Assembly: GCA_020152595.1 (NCBI GenBank) | Contig: JAIGNY010004320.1 | Coordinates: 91,001 to 155,000, forward strand | From: Chiridota heheva | Taxonomy: Eukaryota; Echinodermata; Holothuroidea; Apodida; Chiridotidae | Length of the DNA: 64,000 bases | Reading direction: 5' to 3' | Shown: in pieces, positions 1 through 11,709 of the stretch | How the letters are laid out: every line of letters begins with the position of its first letter | Position numbering within the stretch: the first letter of the stretch is position 1 | Translations under genes and position numbers: made by a program | Notes under the pieces: generated by a model | Told to the model about the DNA's origin: nothing | The model's input: only the letters and a program-made list of their open reading frames with translations | Databases searched by the model: none

Positions 1-176
1 CTTTTTTTGTATTGCAGGTATCAAAAATCACTTTTTTTTGTATTGCAGGTATCAAAAATCACCTATTTTTGTATTGCAGATATTAAAAATCACCTATTTT
101 TGTATTGCAGATATAAAAAAAAAACACCTATTTTTGTATTGCAGGTATCAAAAATCATAAACTGTCATATTGCAGT
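1..176. repeat. 31-bp tandem repeat (M6 interior)
   Basis: Six copies of a roughly 31-bp unit; GTATTGCAG recurs at 9, 40, 71, 102, 136 and about 167. The unit core TTGCAGGTATCAAAAATCAC is the reverse complement of the internal repeat of the M6 element at 25833-26193. It is therefore probably the interior of an M6 copy cut by the window edge. The 98-residue frame across it is only a repeat translation. Confidence 0.8.
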
Positions 177-189
177 GGTGTCCGCTCAA

Positions 190-294
190 GAGACCGAAGG
201 CCCACCAATCCGAACAATACCTGCGAGACCGAAAGCCTGCCAGCTCGAAAAATACCCGCGAGCCCGAAGGCCCGCCAATCCAAAACATACCTGC
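190..294. repeat. 35-bp tandem repeat, three units
   Basis: Three adjacent 35-bp units at 190-224, 225-259 and 260-294. Each starts GAG(A/C)CCGAA and ends ATACC(T/C)GC. The units are diverged and carry no clear reading frame. Confidence 0.85.
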
Positions 295-850
295 GACTGG
301 TAAACATACTGAGATAATGGTCTGAGGTCCAGACTAAGGGGCGAAGTCCTGGTAGGGGTGAAGCCATGGACGAGGTCTAGGGCTGCGGAATTCTCATAAT
401 TCTTTGTTTTTGATGATCCAAATATGGTTTTGAATTAAGGAAAACAAATCAAAGACTGATAGACGTACTGAGATACGGCGTGAGGTTCAGGGGCAATATC
501 ATGGTGTAGGAATTAATCCCTGGTACGGTAGGGCCCCGGGAAAACTGGCAATTCCGAATGGCTCTAAATGGATTAAAAATGATAGAAAACTTGTAAATGA
601 CATTAACATAGCAAAGACTGATATATGTACTGAGATAACGGAGCCAAATCAGGGTAAGAATGACACCCTGGTACGGTTCATGGTGCGAAGTGCCGGGAAG
701 CTCTAATTTTTAAGGCCGAATCATGGCTGTAAACTGTTAAAATGATGAAAAATTTGAAGATCACAATTCAAAGACTATTACCGCTAAAGGTAACACTTAC
801 TAAGATAACGAAGTGGGCTCCAGGGCCGTATACCCTCAGGTGATTTTCCC
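295..850. repeat. Degenerate ~160-bp tandem repeat
   Basis: The phrase TACTGAGATA (once TACTAAGATA) recurs at about 307, 466, 628 and 798, a spacing of 159 to 170 bp. Each copy is followed by a gg(t/c)tc(a/c)ggg-like stretch and a GGTACGGT-like stretch. This is four old units of a satellite-like repeat. Confidence 0.6.
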
Positions 851-2070
851 CTTCCCGCATTTTTCAAGCAAAACTAATATGGCCCTTGTGCTAAATTACG
901 GCTCTGCAAGGAAACATTCTACAAGAGAAATATTCATTATCCACAACAGAACAGCTGAAGTGTATATGTATGTTCAGAGCAACTGATCCCCATCCCGGTT
1001 AGTATCGGGTAGGATGGGGGAGGGGGTTCAAACTTACTGAGTTAAGATCCACATCAACTTTTACAAATACAACATCTGGGTACTTTCCTGAGTTAGACAG
1101 CCTCTGAAAATGAAACGGAAAAAGGAGAAATTAAATTTTTGTAGAATCTTAAATATTAATGCAAAAATCAGAAGATATCAGCATGCCAAGAGTAACCTCC
1201 AACTTCTTAGTAATTTTCTTAGAAATATGAACTTAAGTTTTTGGTTTCCCAAATGAGGATTGGGTGAAGAGGGTTGCCATTTTGTGTATTTGCTCTTTAC
1301 TCAATGATTGCTAATTCTGAAGCTTTCCACCATGCCTCAACGAGCATGAATTATAACCTTCACCAGGAGTTTGTAATAAAATCCCTGCCTTCAAGCAATC
1401 AAGCCAGCACACTTGAAATTTGACCGATCTATTTATAGCCTCTGCTTTTATGTCACACACTCACTCCAATCACTACTTCCATGCTCCAATCATGGAGATA
1501 CTATTTGTCCCAGATAGCATCTCCATGCTCCAATGAAATGTGGTCAAACATGTAGGAGTTACATTAGCCAAATTAACATAATATATTGTTTGTTTTTGTG
1601 ATAGTAACTTGAGATGATTGCAGTGCAGTACTGGCTGGCCAGACCAACCGTTTAATGTGATTAAAATGTGGTAATCGATTTAAGCTCAGAGAGGGGCTCT
1701 TTAGTGGGTATAATCATCAAAAAAGCTTGACGGTTAGATCGAGGCAGAAATTAGCAACTGGAGAGTAAAGAACAAATACACGAAATGTGCAGGTCCACAG
1801 CAGAGTCGTAATTCCAAGGTAACGTACAGGTAGGGAGGTAGCCACCGCTCGCCCTGACTACGTACAGGTGGGACTTTACCCTCAGTTTTCTGCAAATTTA
1901 TAAAACAAACTTCTGTAAAAAATAATGTCCCCTGGAGGAAAATCATGGTCCCATGTACCTCCCCCCATCCACCCTTCCTCCCAAACACACCCTCCCTCCC
2001 ACACACACCCTCCCTTCTACACACACACTTTGTGAAGGATATTTGTGTCAGTCGGTCGATTGATTATTTA
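851..2070. other. Unassigned intergenic sequence
   Basis: No exon, RNA gene or named element is recognised. A pyrimidine-rich stretch at about 1955-2030 (CCCTCCCACACA-like) produces a short open frame on the minus strand that I treat as chance. Confidence 0.5.
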
Positions 2071-2088
2071 ATTTATTAATTAATCAAT
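2071..2088. repeat. Target-site duplication of LINE, 3' side
   Basis: ATTTATTAATTAATCAAT, identical to 6327-6344. The two copies exactly bracket the minus-strand LINE, with an A-rich tail just inside this copy. The motif is AT-rich, so chance matching cannot be fully excluded, but 18 of 18 bases at the two element borders is strong. Confidence 0.75.
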
Positions 2089-5000
2089 TACATAATTATA
2101 TAATCATTTTTTTTTTTTAATTTATTTATTTATTTTTTTATTCCATTTATTTACATCTTCAACAACACCAATAACAATTCATACATTTGTATAAGAAACC
2201 TCACAATGAATAATAACAAATATTAGATGACTTTTTAATATAACTGAGAGCAGATAATGATATAATGTACAATTAATACAATCAATTGAAAATAATGAGA
2301 AAAGCACATTTGTGTATTCTGCGACTTCATAGAGTGTTAAGTGAATTAAAGATAGATAAGTGAATTAAAGATAGATAAGTAAATGCTATTATAAATCCAT
2401 AGATATTTGTGATCAAAAAATAAGCATAAAAGCTTAAGTGCATGTACCCATTATCATAACAAAATCCACACTGCTAGAATTGATTCTTTTAGAGATTCAT
2501 ACAGTTACATTGTTATACATATAATTTTGTATATATATATATATACACTGATTTTCTAATACATTAGCATAATACGATGAGCTGTAAGATCTGCATATCT
2601 TAAATACATATCGTATATACTGTAGGAGCATATAATGATTTCAAATTACAATGTAACAAAAACTGCATTCAGCAATTGCTGTCGAAATTTAGGAACCAAT
2701 AAGGTCCCTACTTAAAATATTCGAAAAAAGCAGCTCTGTTACTAGTACTAGTATTGTTATCATCCATACATTTTTCAACCTTAAGATTAAAAGAAAGAAT
2801 ACGTTGAAAATGATATAATTGTGGTAGAGACTTCTTTACCCTACAGGCATAAATGTAGTTTTTCGCATGAATAATAAACAAATTGAGTGGTGAACTAACA
2901 ATAGTTCTAAGGTCCCCAAAGAAGATTTATCTCTTTTGTTAAAGCTACATCGCTATTAATGGTAAAAATTACCGCCTCACTTAGAGGACTATTAGACATA
3001 AGGCAATCCCAGAAGAAATGCGAGAACGTCTCTTTACACATACCACAAAACATACATAAAGGAGAATCCACAAAGCCTATTTAAAACAAAAAGTTATTTA
3101 CAGCTAGAATGCGGTGAACCAAGCGGTACTGAAAATATTGAAGTTTGGAATGTTTAACTGACTTCAAAAGAAGCAACAAAATTTTCTTCCAATTAAGTTC
3201 GCAAGAGAATAGCCTTCCCATTTCCTAACACAAGTAGGTATGCATACATGATTCTGAAGTAAAGAAGAATAGATGCTCCTTTTCGCGGCAGGTTTTGAAT
3301 TAAATAACAACAACCATGACTCATTACGATTTAAAGTTACAGAAGTGGTGCAATTGGCATGTAAATAAGCCTTCCAAGTTGAGGGCATGGAGGGAAAATA
3401 CCAAAATATGTTGTGAATGGGAAAGCAGATAAATTAAACTCGCTCACAAAGGTATGATAATCTTTGGTAGAACCATCATGGTTAAAGAAACTATGAACTC
3501 TATATGCACCAGCACTAAAAAGATAACGATTGAAAAAAGTCCTATGTTCAATTTTCACTAAAGAATTATTTAAAACAATCTGATTATGAAAATCCATATT
3601 AGGTACATTGAAATTCTAGATAAACCATGCCTTGCAAGCTTGTTTTACAAAAACTTTGCAAATGTCAGAAAGATCACCATGCTGCATATTGCATTTGTAA
3701 ATAAGAACCACCATATCTCCTTAAAGCAATATCAAAAAACAATTTCCAATTATGACTACACGGGGAACAAAAACGGCGAACCCAAGAGCACTTAAGACTT
3801 TTGATAAAAGACACTATATAAAACATTCTCAATCCACCACCATTTAAAGCAATAATAAGGGCAGAGCGTTTTATTGTATGTCTTTTGTTACTCCAAATGA
3901 AATTAAATAAAAACAATTCTAAATCATTAAGAAAGTCTTGAAGAGGAGTGGGTAAAACCGTGAAGAGATATAAGTTTGGACAAAGCAAATGTTTTTATAA
4001 TGGTGATTTTACCTACATGTATCAGCGTGAGACCACGCAGACCTTAAATTTAGTGCATTCTTGAGTCGAGACAATTTGGGGAGATAATTTAAATGAAAAA
4101 AGTCGTCTTTATGGTGTGTGAAAGAAATATCGAGGTACTGAATGGGACCTTGTGAGATATTGAATATACAGTCTTAAAAGAAATCAGGGGGCAAATCAAT
4201 ATAATGACCAACAGGGAAAAGAAGAGACTTTTCAAAATCAATAACGAGACCAGAAATTTGTTGATAAACATTTAGAACATAAATTACATTGTCAACCGAT
4301 GAGCTAGAGCCATCTCTAAATGAAACCGTATCATCAGCGTATTGTGTGATTTTAACTTTAGTATCCCCTATAACAATACCTTTAATATTATGATTACATT
4401 TTATACGAGGACATAAGATATCTGAACACATGATATATAAGTAGGGACTAAGGGGGCAACCTTGTCACACTCCAGGCAAAATAGAGAAATAATTTGTACA
4501 ATACCCATTGTTAATCATCACATGAACTAGCATTAGAATAAAGTGTACTTACCCAATGTCTGAAACTTTGACCAAAGTTAAAATAGGAAAGGACCTTATC
4601 TATAAAGGAATGACTGAACGAATCAAAGGCTTTTTCAAAATCTAGGAAAATAAAAGAACCAGGTACTGAATTATTCATACAATGATCAATCATATCTAAT
4701 ACTAAGCGTATATTTTCTCTAATGTACCTGCCTTTCAAAAATCCTGTTTGTTCCGGGCTTATAAAATTTTGTGAAATATTCTTTACACGACTGGATAAAC
4801 TTTTAGCTGCAATTTTATAATCAATATTTAAAAGGGCAATGGGTCTCCAATTTTTCAAAATGCATGAGTTTTTGCCGGGTTTAGGGATTAACGAAATAAC
4901 AGCCTGACTTTGTAGGGGGGACAATTGACCTTTGTTTTCGGCAAAATTGAGGGAGTTCACAACTAAAAGACCCACGTTTTCCCAGAAAAATTTGTAGAAG

Positions 5001-6326
5001 TTTGATGAAAGGCCATTAGTGCGGGAGATTTATTTGAAGCCATAGGAAAAAAGTGCATCACTACACTCAGATAGGGTTAATAAACCTTCTGTAGTGAGGG
5101 CGTCTTTATTTGAAATACATTTATGAGTTTCTAAGAAGGCGAACAAATTAGAAGGGTCCTTAATAGAATGATCAGAGTAAAGGGTACGATAGAAATGTTC
5201 CACCTCCTTCGAAAATATTTTGTCTGTCAACAATGGTAGCACCTTCATTATTAATAAGTTTAGTAATAGAATTAGTGGCCCTATTCCAACGTTCAAGATT
5301 TAAGAAATAACGAGTGTTCTTCTCCCCTGCCTCGACCCACCTTGCCCTAGAACGAATAAAGATACCTTGCAATTTGTAATCATAAATTACATCTAGCTCA
5401 AGTCTTAAGATTCTTAAGAATGTTACAAATATCACAGGTGGCCTGCAAGGAGCAAAGTTGTTCATAATAAGAGATACGACGTATGAGGTCACGTTCATAG
5501 ACCAATCTTTCACGTGCCTTACGCTTAGAATAAACAATAGTAACACTAACGGATTTGCATTTTAATATATATTCCCACAAAAGAGATGGGTTCAAATCTA
5601 AATGACAGGTTCAAATGTTGGAAATAGTTTCTTTAATAAGGTTTACATACACATTATCTTAAAGTAAAGAGGAGTTACTGTAAACTTCCATGACCTGGGC
5701 CACGATCATTAGATGTAAGTAATTCTAGAACAACAATGTCATGATCAGAACTAAAGAGAGATTGAGTGAATACATTATCTACAAGGTTTAACAAGTGCTT
5801 TGAAATTAAAAACCAGTTAAGCCTGCAATGAATGGTAGAATCGATAGTGGAAAGACAGGTGCAATTACTAGTCTGGATTTCTTTTCCTCCAAACATCAAT
5901 CAAATCAAATTTACAGATAAGGTCAGGAACGGAATTTCTAGCGTGAAAGTTAGTTACACGATTTCCCCTCTTATCAAGCTCGGTATCAAAAACAAAGTTA
6001 AAATCCCCACCCCCATATGATATTAATATTATCCTGATTGCTTATAAGGTTATCGATTTTATGGAAAAAATTAGGGTTGTCAATGTTTGGTGCATAAACG
6101 TTAATTAAAAGATGGGGGTCATTATGAATATAACAATTAACAATGATAAAGCGGCCATCGTCATCTAAAAAAGTATTGGTAATATCAACATTGATTGAAT
6201 GCCTAATGAGGATAGCAACACCCCTGCTATCGTTTGTACCGTTAGCATAAATGATTTTCCCTCCCCATTCGTTACTCCAACAAGTTTCATCAATTATTAA
6301 AGAATGTGTTTCCTGGAGGAAAATGT
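2089..6326 (-). mobile_element. L1/Tx1-type non-LTR retrotransposon, 5'-truncated
   Basis: On the minus strand the element reads endonuclease, reverse transcriptase and C-terminal region, then a long AT-rich 3' region ending in an A-rich tail near 2100-2140. It starts abruptly at 6326 inside the endonuclease, at the residues just before LQETH, so the N-terminal part and any ORF1 are missing. That is usual for target-primed reverse transcription that stops early. The 18-bp direct repeats at 2071-2088 and 6327-6344 mark the insertion. Many stops and frameshifts show it is dead. Confidence 0.88.
2880..6326 (-). pseudogene. Decayed LINE endonuclease/reverse transcriptase ORF
   Basis: Read leftwards from 6326. 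The endonuclease part shows LQETH, SRGVAILIRH, GRFIIVNCY, INVYAPN and, after a frameshift near 6010, FNFVFDTELD and IDVWRK. Its end SSDHDIVVLEL lies near 5720. The linker has ARWVEAGEKNTRYFLNLE near 5290-5345. The RT has LIPKPGK, NWRPIALLNIDYKIAAK, QTGFLKGRYI and FLDFEKAFDS (4620-4900). After an in-frame TGA just before QGCPLSPYL (about 4460) comes the catalytic QYADD (about 4340). The C-terminal part gives RYRLVHRIL and a C-x2-C...H zinc-knuckle-like stretch near 2990-3140. These motifs match the L1/Tx1 group. At least five frame breaks exclude function. Confidence 0.88.
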
Positions 6327-6344
6327 ATTTATTAATTAATCAAT
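6327..6344. repeat. Target-site duplication of LINE, 5' side
   Basis: Second copy of the 18-bp sequence found at 2071-2088. It lies directly at the point where the LINE endonuclease frame breaks off. Confidence 0.75.
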
Positions 6345-6996
6345 AATTCATTCATTCATTAATTTTATTTATTTATCTATTTCTTTATTGATTTATCTAT
6401 TATCTATCTATCTATATATTTATATATCTATGTATTATTATTATCATTATTATATGTATATTTCTTTATAACTATTATTATTTTTATTTTTATACTTTTT
6501 TTTTTTTTTTGGATGGGGGTCGTACGACCCTGTCAACCCCCTCCCCCTTAGGTCCTGGGAACACCCATGATACAGTCAAAGAAATACACACAACAAATTC
6601 TTCAGCTCTGGGGTCATACAACTACTCCACAACTTTTATATACATGCTCTAAATGCTGACACCTCCCCCACATTCTTCCAAGAATCCATACTGGATTCCT
6701 TCATTATTGCCTGTCAATTTCTGTGAAAATTTGGTAACAGAAGCCAACATATAGATAATTATTAACATACTCTTAAAAAGTTGGTTCAATGGCTAGACAA
6801 AATAAAAAAAAAATTTTTAGTAACAAATGTGATTTAGTGTGCACGCTATTTACTTATTATTTGAGTAGGAATCAGTTCTGTCATAAATTCACCCACTTTT
6901 TCATTCGATCGGCAACCTGAAGCTGTTACATGTAAAAGTGTACATACCCATCTGCAATATAGGCTGCAACATGTTCCTCTAAAGCATGGGTAACTC
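6345..6996. other. AT-rich simple sequence and unassigned DNA
   Basis: 6345-6500 is low-complexity (ATTC, TATC and ATTT runs) ending in a poly(T) tract near 6497-6512. The rest, including a pyrimidine-rich CCCCCTCCCCC stretch near 6537, has no recognisable gene or element. Confidence 0.5.
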
Positions 6997-7359
6997 TTAA
7001 AGGATTAGTTCAGTGGTCAAGCATGTCCATTTTATATAAAAGAGGACTTCAAAAGAAATACAATGGTGAAGAAAGCATTCATAAATTTTATTCTCTTAAG
7101 GAGATATTCAAATTTAAAGTTTGGTATCATTCCTGTAGAAACGACTGAAATCAGACTAGTTCATGTCACAGCTTCAGATTCCTCAAAATCTGTATGTATT
7201 TAAAAAAAAAAATTTTCACTATTTTTCTTCAAACTCTCTTCAGGTGGTATATTATAAATACGGAACAATATTTTGGAATGCTTTCTGCACCATTTTACTT
7301 CTTTTAAAGTCTTTCATATAAAATAAACATGCTTGACCACTCAACTAGTCCTTTTTTAA
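6997..7359. mobile_element. FB-A fold-back element, copy 1
   Basis: Left end TTAAAGGATTAGTTCAGTGG and right end CCTTTTTTAA are inverted copies of each other. The inverted arms run about 100 bp inwards and share GAGGACTTCAAAAGAAA and GGTGAAGAAAGCATTC. No transposase frame is present, so the element is non-autonomous. TTAA at both borders is the target choice of the piggyBac and Kolobok superfamilies; the AGG start fits Kolobok better, which is inference. Confidence 0.85.
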
Positions 7360-8002
7360 TTAAATTTTTCGAAGGGCTATCATTTCACAACAGCTTCAGG
7401 CCGTGGGCCAATCGCGTGGCAAAACCAGCATCATGTGACAAACAAAACCTATCAAAACAATCCCTGAATACAAACAAGTTGAGAGTGTGCGTAATTATTG
7501 AAGGATGCACGCCAGATGTCGGTGGTTCTCTTATCCACCTTCCTTACACAAGCCGCAAGCCCAATTTATAGCGGAACTAAAGATATTATTTGATTTGATA
7601 AGCCGCAATGTTTTAGTGAGCTGATCTGCCTAGAAAAAAAACAAAATAAATGACTATTTTGCAATTTTCACCGATCTCATTCGAATTGATCTTACATGCA
7701 ATGCACTGTATTGCATTATATAATAACTATTGTTTGCAAGCCAGATTGGATTGTCTGGAGGGCCACATTTGGCCTGCGGGCCACCTATTAAGAATCGCCA
7801 CTCTAAAGGCATGCATATAAGGCACAATAAGATCAGAACTGACACTTACAATTGAAGTTAATTGTATACAATGAACACTTGTCTTAAGTAAAAAGAACGA
7901 GTGGTTCCGATGATTTTCATAAGCAGATTGATTGCAAAATTTGTATTAACTGTCAAGTCAGTGCATAATCATGCATATCATTAAATATTTGTGCCATGAA
8001 TA
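7360..8002. other. Unassigned intergenic sequence
   Basis: No exon-like stretch. GGCCACATTTGGCCTGCGGG near 7760 resembles a motif common near hAT element ends, but no inverted repeat or target duplication was found. Confidence 0.4.
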
Positions 8003-9124
8003 TTTATTCATAGGCCACACCCACCATGCAGATCAATAAACATGTTGACAACATTAGCATTTGCACAATAATTAAAAACTTTATAAAAGCAAGTATGATC
8101 CAAAAATGGTTGCTCATTTATCCTATTTTAAGAATTTAACAGTAAGCCCCACCTACTCATTAATATTCATTAGACCATGATTTATCTGTGTACGACATAT
8201 GGCATAAATCCGATGTACCGTTCATGAGATACATTATGGTGTTTACATCATTTAGCACTTTCACATTAAGCCACGCCTATCATGCATACTAATGACATCT
8301 GTTCATAACATAAGCATGTAGACAATAATCAACAATAATATCATGCCCAATATGACACAAAACGGACATACAGCTGTTCATCTATCACTTCAAAATTTTC
8401 ACTTTAAGCCCGCCCACTTATCAATATGCATGAAATCACCACCACAAACATAAGAACACATCTGCAGACCATGACCTAACTGTGTGCACACATGTCATGA
8501 ATCCAGGTCATAGATTTTGAGATATCGTGTTTACTTGTGCTCTTTGTACAAAATCATATTAAGCCCCACCCATTATGCATATTGATGAAAGTTAATGCTT
8601 TTATACAATGAAAATATACATACTAGTTAGCTAACATCATTATTAACACAAATATGAAACTGATTGTCAAAATAAGAACATTTCAAGTTTTTTATATTAA
8701 GTCCCGCCTACTCATTAATGTACATGATATCACCACCATTAACACAGGACACATCTACAGACCATATGAGTGCCACATAATACATTAATCCAGTTTACCA
8801 TTCTTGAAATACCTTGTTTATAAGCTCTTTTAGCAAAATCATATTAAGCACCGCCCACTATGCATAATAATGAAAGTCAATGTTTTTACAACATGACCAT
8901 GTACACATCAGCTAACATCATAATTCAACCAAATATAAAACAAAACAGACATGTGGTTTTAAAAAAATGAACATTTCAAGATTTTTACTTTAAGTCCCGC
9001 CTACTCATTAATATGCATGATATCACCAGGAAAAACAATAGGGCACACCCATGGACCATGGGCTATCTGTGTACCACATATGACATATCCAGTATATCGT
9101 TCTTGAGATATCGCATTTACAAGC
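8003..9124. repeat. Dimeric (A/B) satellite, ~290-bp higher-order unit
   Basis: Two related monomers alternate. A monomers contain CCTACTCATTAATATGCATG-like sequence at about 8151, 8411, 8708 and 8999. B monomers contain CCCACTATGCATA-like sequence at about 8010, 8275, 8562 and 8850. Monomer spacing is 130 to 154 bp and A-to-A spacing 260 to 297 bp. Both monomers share TTAAGYCCCGCC followed by a CAT-rich segment, which suggests an older single monomer that duplicated and then spread as a dimer. The array ends against a microsatellite at about 9125. Confidence 0.8.
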
Positions 9125-9320
9125 TGGTACATACACCCACACACATACATACACACACTTACATGCACCCATACACGCATACATACATACATACAGTACA
9201 TACATACATGCATGCATACATACACACATGTACATACATACACACATGTACATACATATACACATACATACATACATACACACACCCATAAACACATACG
9301 TACATACATACGTACACACA
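9125..9320. repeat. (TACA)n / (CA)n microsatellite
   Basis: Interrupted TACA/CATA repeats with CACA and TACG variants. Open frames on both strands here (YVCMYVC and HTYIHT type) are artefacts of the four-base repeat. Confidence 0.92.
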
Positions 9321-10046
9321 TGCCATCATGACCACATAGGTTCCTGATGCTATCCCATCAGAACCAAAAATACATCAGCAGCTAAAATTTATCCCACACC
9401 AATTAAGAACTATATAACATGTCAAGCCCTGAATGGTTGCCATAGCAATTATAAATGAAGATGATGCCTGTCTGCCTAGAAACTTATTATCAGATTATAG
9501 CCGTGCTAGCAATCTAAAGGAATTTGCCAACACGTAAAGGTAAATAATGTAATGTAAATGTAATGATGGAGCATGGTACAATGACGATAAAGAGTTTAAG
9601 CCTGTTAAAAGTCATATTCTATCTTATCCTTACTTACATGTACTTGGGCTGAAATAAACACAATACTAGAGGCTGTAGGAAATATTTTAACCAACTATAT
9701 TGATGGCTTCTTTGGGGTAATAGATCTACAGTGCATATTATTCTTTAACAGTGGCGCCATCAGGGTTTGATATTGGTGGGGGAGGGGCACAAACCTTTTT
9801 GGCATGGGGTCAAGGGGCCTGCCTTAGACAGTCCAGGGCAAAGCCCGGTGGGGATCATGGTCATGGGGGGAGGGGGGAGAGGGAAACACCCTTATTCAAG
9901 TTTTAGATACCTCAAAAAGAATCTGAACGTTTACTTACAATACATTACTTTTTTAACTACCAAAGTAGGAAGATTACAATGATCAATTATAGCAGCATAT
10001 AATTTTACAATGATACAGACTACCCCCTTCCCCTTCCACCTGTTCT
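9321..10046. other. Unassigned; G-rich stretch
   Basis: Nothing gene-like. A G-rich segment at 9776-9890 (GGTGGGGGAGGGGCAC and later GGGGGGAGGGGGGAG) could be the remains of a transposon end but has no partner nearby. Confidence 0.4.
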
Positions 10047-10171
10047 TTAAAGAAAGGATTATTTCAGTGGTCAAGCAAGTCTATCTTATATAAATGAGGA
10101 CTTTAATAGAAACAAAATGATGAAGAACTTATTCTTTACCCAGCATGTCCATTAAGGAGTCAAGCTTACAG

Positions 10172-10589
10172 AAAAGGTTTCGTCCCATAAAAAAATTAAA
10201 CACCGCGGTGCTGGTAACGCCGCGGTGCTGGTAACGCCGCGGTGCTGGTAACGCTGCAATGCTGGTAACGCCGCGGTGCTGGTAACGCCAGTGCTGGTAA
10301 CGCCGCGGTGCTGGTAACGTCGCGGTGCTAGTAACGCCGCGGTGCTGGTAACGCCGCCCTGCTGGTAACGCTGCCCTGCTGGTAACACCACTTCCGTTTT
10401 TTAATTATCCTTATTGATCTCAAGAGATCTATGATGTTATCGGTAACTCACGAAGGCCCATTATTGCGGACCAACAGATGTCACATATTTCTCACAATCA
10501 ATAGGAAAAATTGACAACCGGAAGTGACGTCATCAGCACGGCGACATTCACTTTTGAATTTATTTATGGGAAGATACCTAACCTTTAAA
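10172..10589. mobile_element. FB-B inverted-repeat element with expanded arm
   Basis: Left end AAAAGGTTTCGTCCCATAAA and right end TTTATGGGAAGATACCT are inverted copies. They match the second FB-B copy at 34398-34666, whose arms are about 65 bp. This copy is about 150 bp longer because part of its left arm (GCCGCGGTGCTGGTAAC) became an 11-unit minisatellite. It carries no coding capacity. Confidence 0.78.
10201..10386. repeat. 17-bp minisatellite inside an FB-B arm
   Basis: Eleven units of GCCGCGGTGCTGGTAAC, mostly 17 bp with one shortened unit near 10285. The same sequence occurs once, slightly diverged, in the arm of the other FB-B copy (GCCGTGCTGGAAACG near 34440). The array is therefore a local expansion of transposon-arm DNA. 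Confidence 0.9.
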
Positions 10590-10849
10590 GTTGTTGTATC
10601 TGTTCAAAAAAGAAGGGTATATAAGTCTACTGTGGGAATTTGGCGCCCTCATTCTTACTTTCGTAACATTTGTTAATATATTTGAAAGGAACTTGATTGT
10701 TGATTCCCAGTCGTTTCTTCTCAAATGATATCAAACTTGATCTCCTTTTAACGGAGTAAGATTTTTGAATGCTTTCTGCATCCTTTGGTTTGTTTCAAGT
10801 TCTCTTTCATATAAGATGAATTTGCTTGACCACTAAACTAATCCTTTAA

Positions 10850-11321
10850 TTATGTTAATTCAGTTAAGGGTTCATATTTCTTCATTAACCCCCCCCCCCC
10901 CCTTTCCCCCTCCCTCTCCTACACACTCACACACAAACACTTAATTTCAGTTTTCGAAAATCGAATTTCTTTTCATGTAGGTATTGATTGGGATAGTGGC
11001 TAAGATCCATCATCCAAGTGCAATTAACCTGAAAACTACTAGACATTAATTTGCCTCCTTAAAATGTGTGTGTGAGGGGCGTAAAGGCGGTGGTAATTCA
11101 TAAAATCACACTAATATATAAAAAATAACCATACAACAGATATCCCTGCTCCTCCCTGCAGGGGTGTAGGAAGGGTCACCTCTCAGTCTCAGGGGAAGGA
11201 GGGCAAGAACCCAAAATTTTCCCAAGTAAAACAATTGCACTGCAAAAATTGCACTGTACAAAATTAAGTTTTCTTCAAAAATTACTATCAGGACACCCAT
11301 CAATTTCCATAAGATTTCCTT
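10850..11321. other. Unassigned; poly(C) tract
   Basis: A run of about 16 C at 10889-10905 is followed by CCTCCCTCTCC and (CA)n. No gene is recognised to 11321. Confidence 0.5.
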
Positions 11322-11478
11322 CATTTTCAAAAAATTTTCTTATTTTTGTACATTTTCTTCAATTTCGTGTATTTTTGGCCAGTTTTGGGGAAACTGGCTA
11401 ATTTTCAGAATTTTTTACCAAAATTATCCAATAATTTTTCAATTTTATATTGAAATTTCCCAATTTCACCTCTCAAAC
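11322..11478. repeat. Degenerate ~25-bp TTTTC/GGCCAA repeat
   Basis: Loose repeats of the kind AAATTTTC...GGCCAGTTTTGGGG. Similar degenerate arrays occur at 43880-44130 and 52040-52815. The unit is GAAATTTCCCGAAAATTGG-like in one orientation. Confidence 0.5.
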
Positions 11479-11589
11479 AGGCAGAAAGCATGCACCTGAG
11501 AAGGTGAATTCTGCTTGGAGAGGGGGGGGGGGGATGGCAAGTGGCCCCGCTTCCTACACCTCTGCCTCCCTGTAATCCCACCTCTGACC

Positions 11590-11709
11590 CTACATATAAG
11601 CAAGCATTACTCCAACATCCACCTACATATAAGCAAGCATTACTACAACATCCACCTACATATAAGCAAGCATTACTTCAACATCCACCTACATATAAGC
11701 AAGCATTAA
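11590..11709. repeat. 33-bp tandem repeat, 3.6 units
   Basis: Units start at 11590, 11623, 11656 and 11689 with CTACATATAAGCAAGCATTA. Because 33 is a multiple of three, two forward frames stay open across it and give false small proteins. Confidence 0.93.

Larger units (their letters stand above)
10047..10849. mobile_element. FB-A copy 2, split by an FB-B insertion
   Basis: The left arm (AAAGGATTATTTCAGTGGTC near 10053) and the right arm (GCTTGACCACTAAACTAATC, ending CCTTTAA at 10849) are FB-A ends. The interior is interrupted by an FB-B element at 10172-10589, so FB-B came later. Confidence 0.75.

Noticed and set aside
7740-7800. hAT-like GGCCACATTTGGCCTGCGGG motif as an element
   Set aside because: No inverted partner or 8-bp duplication found around it.
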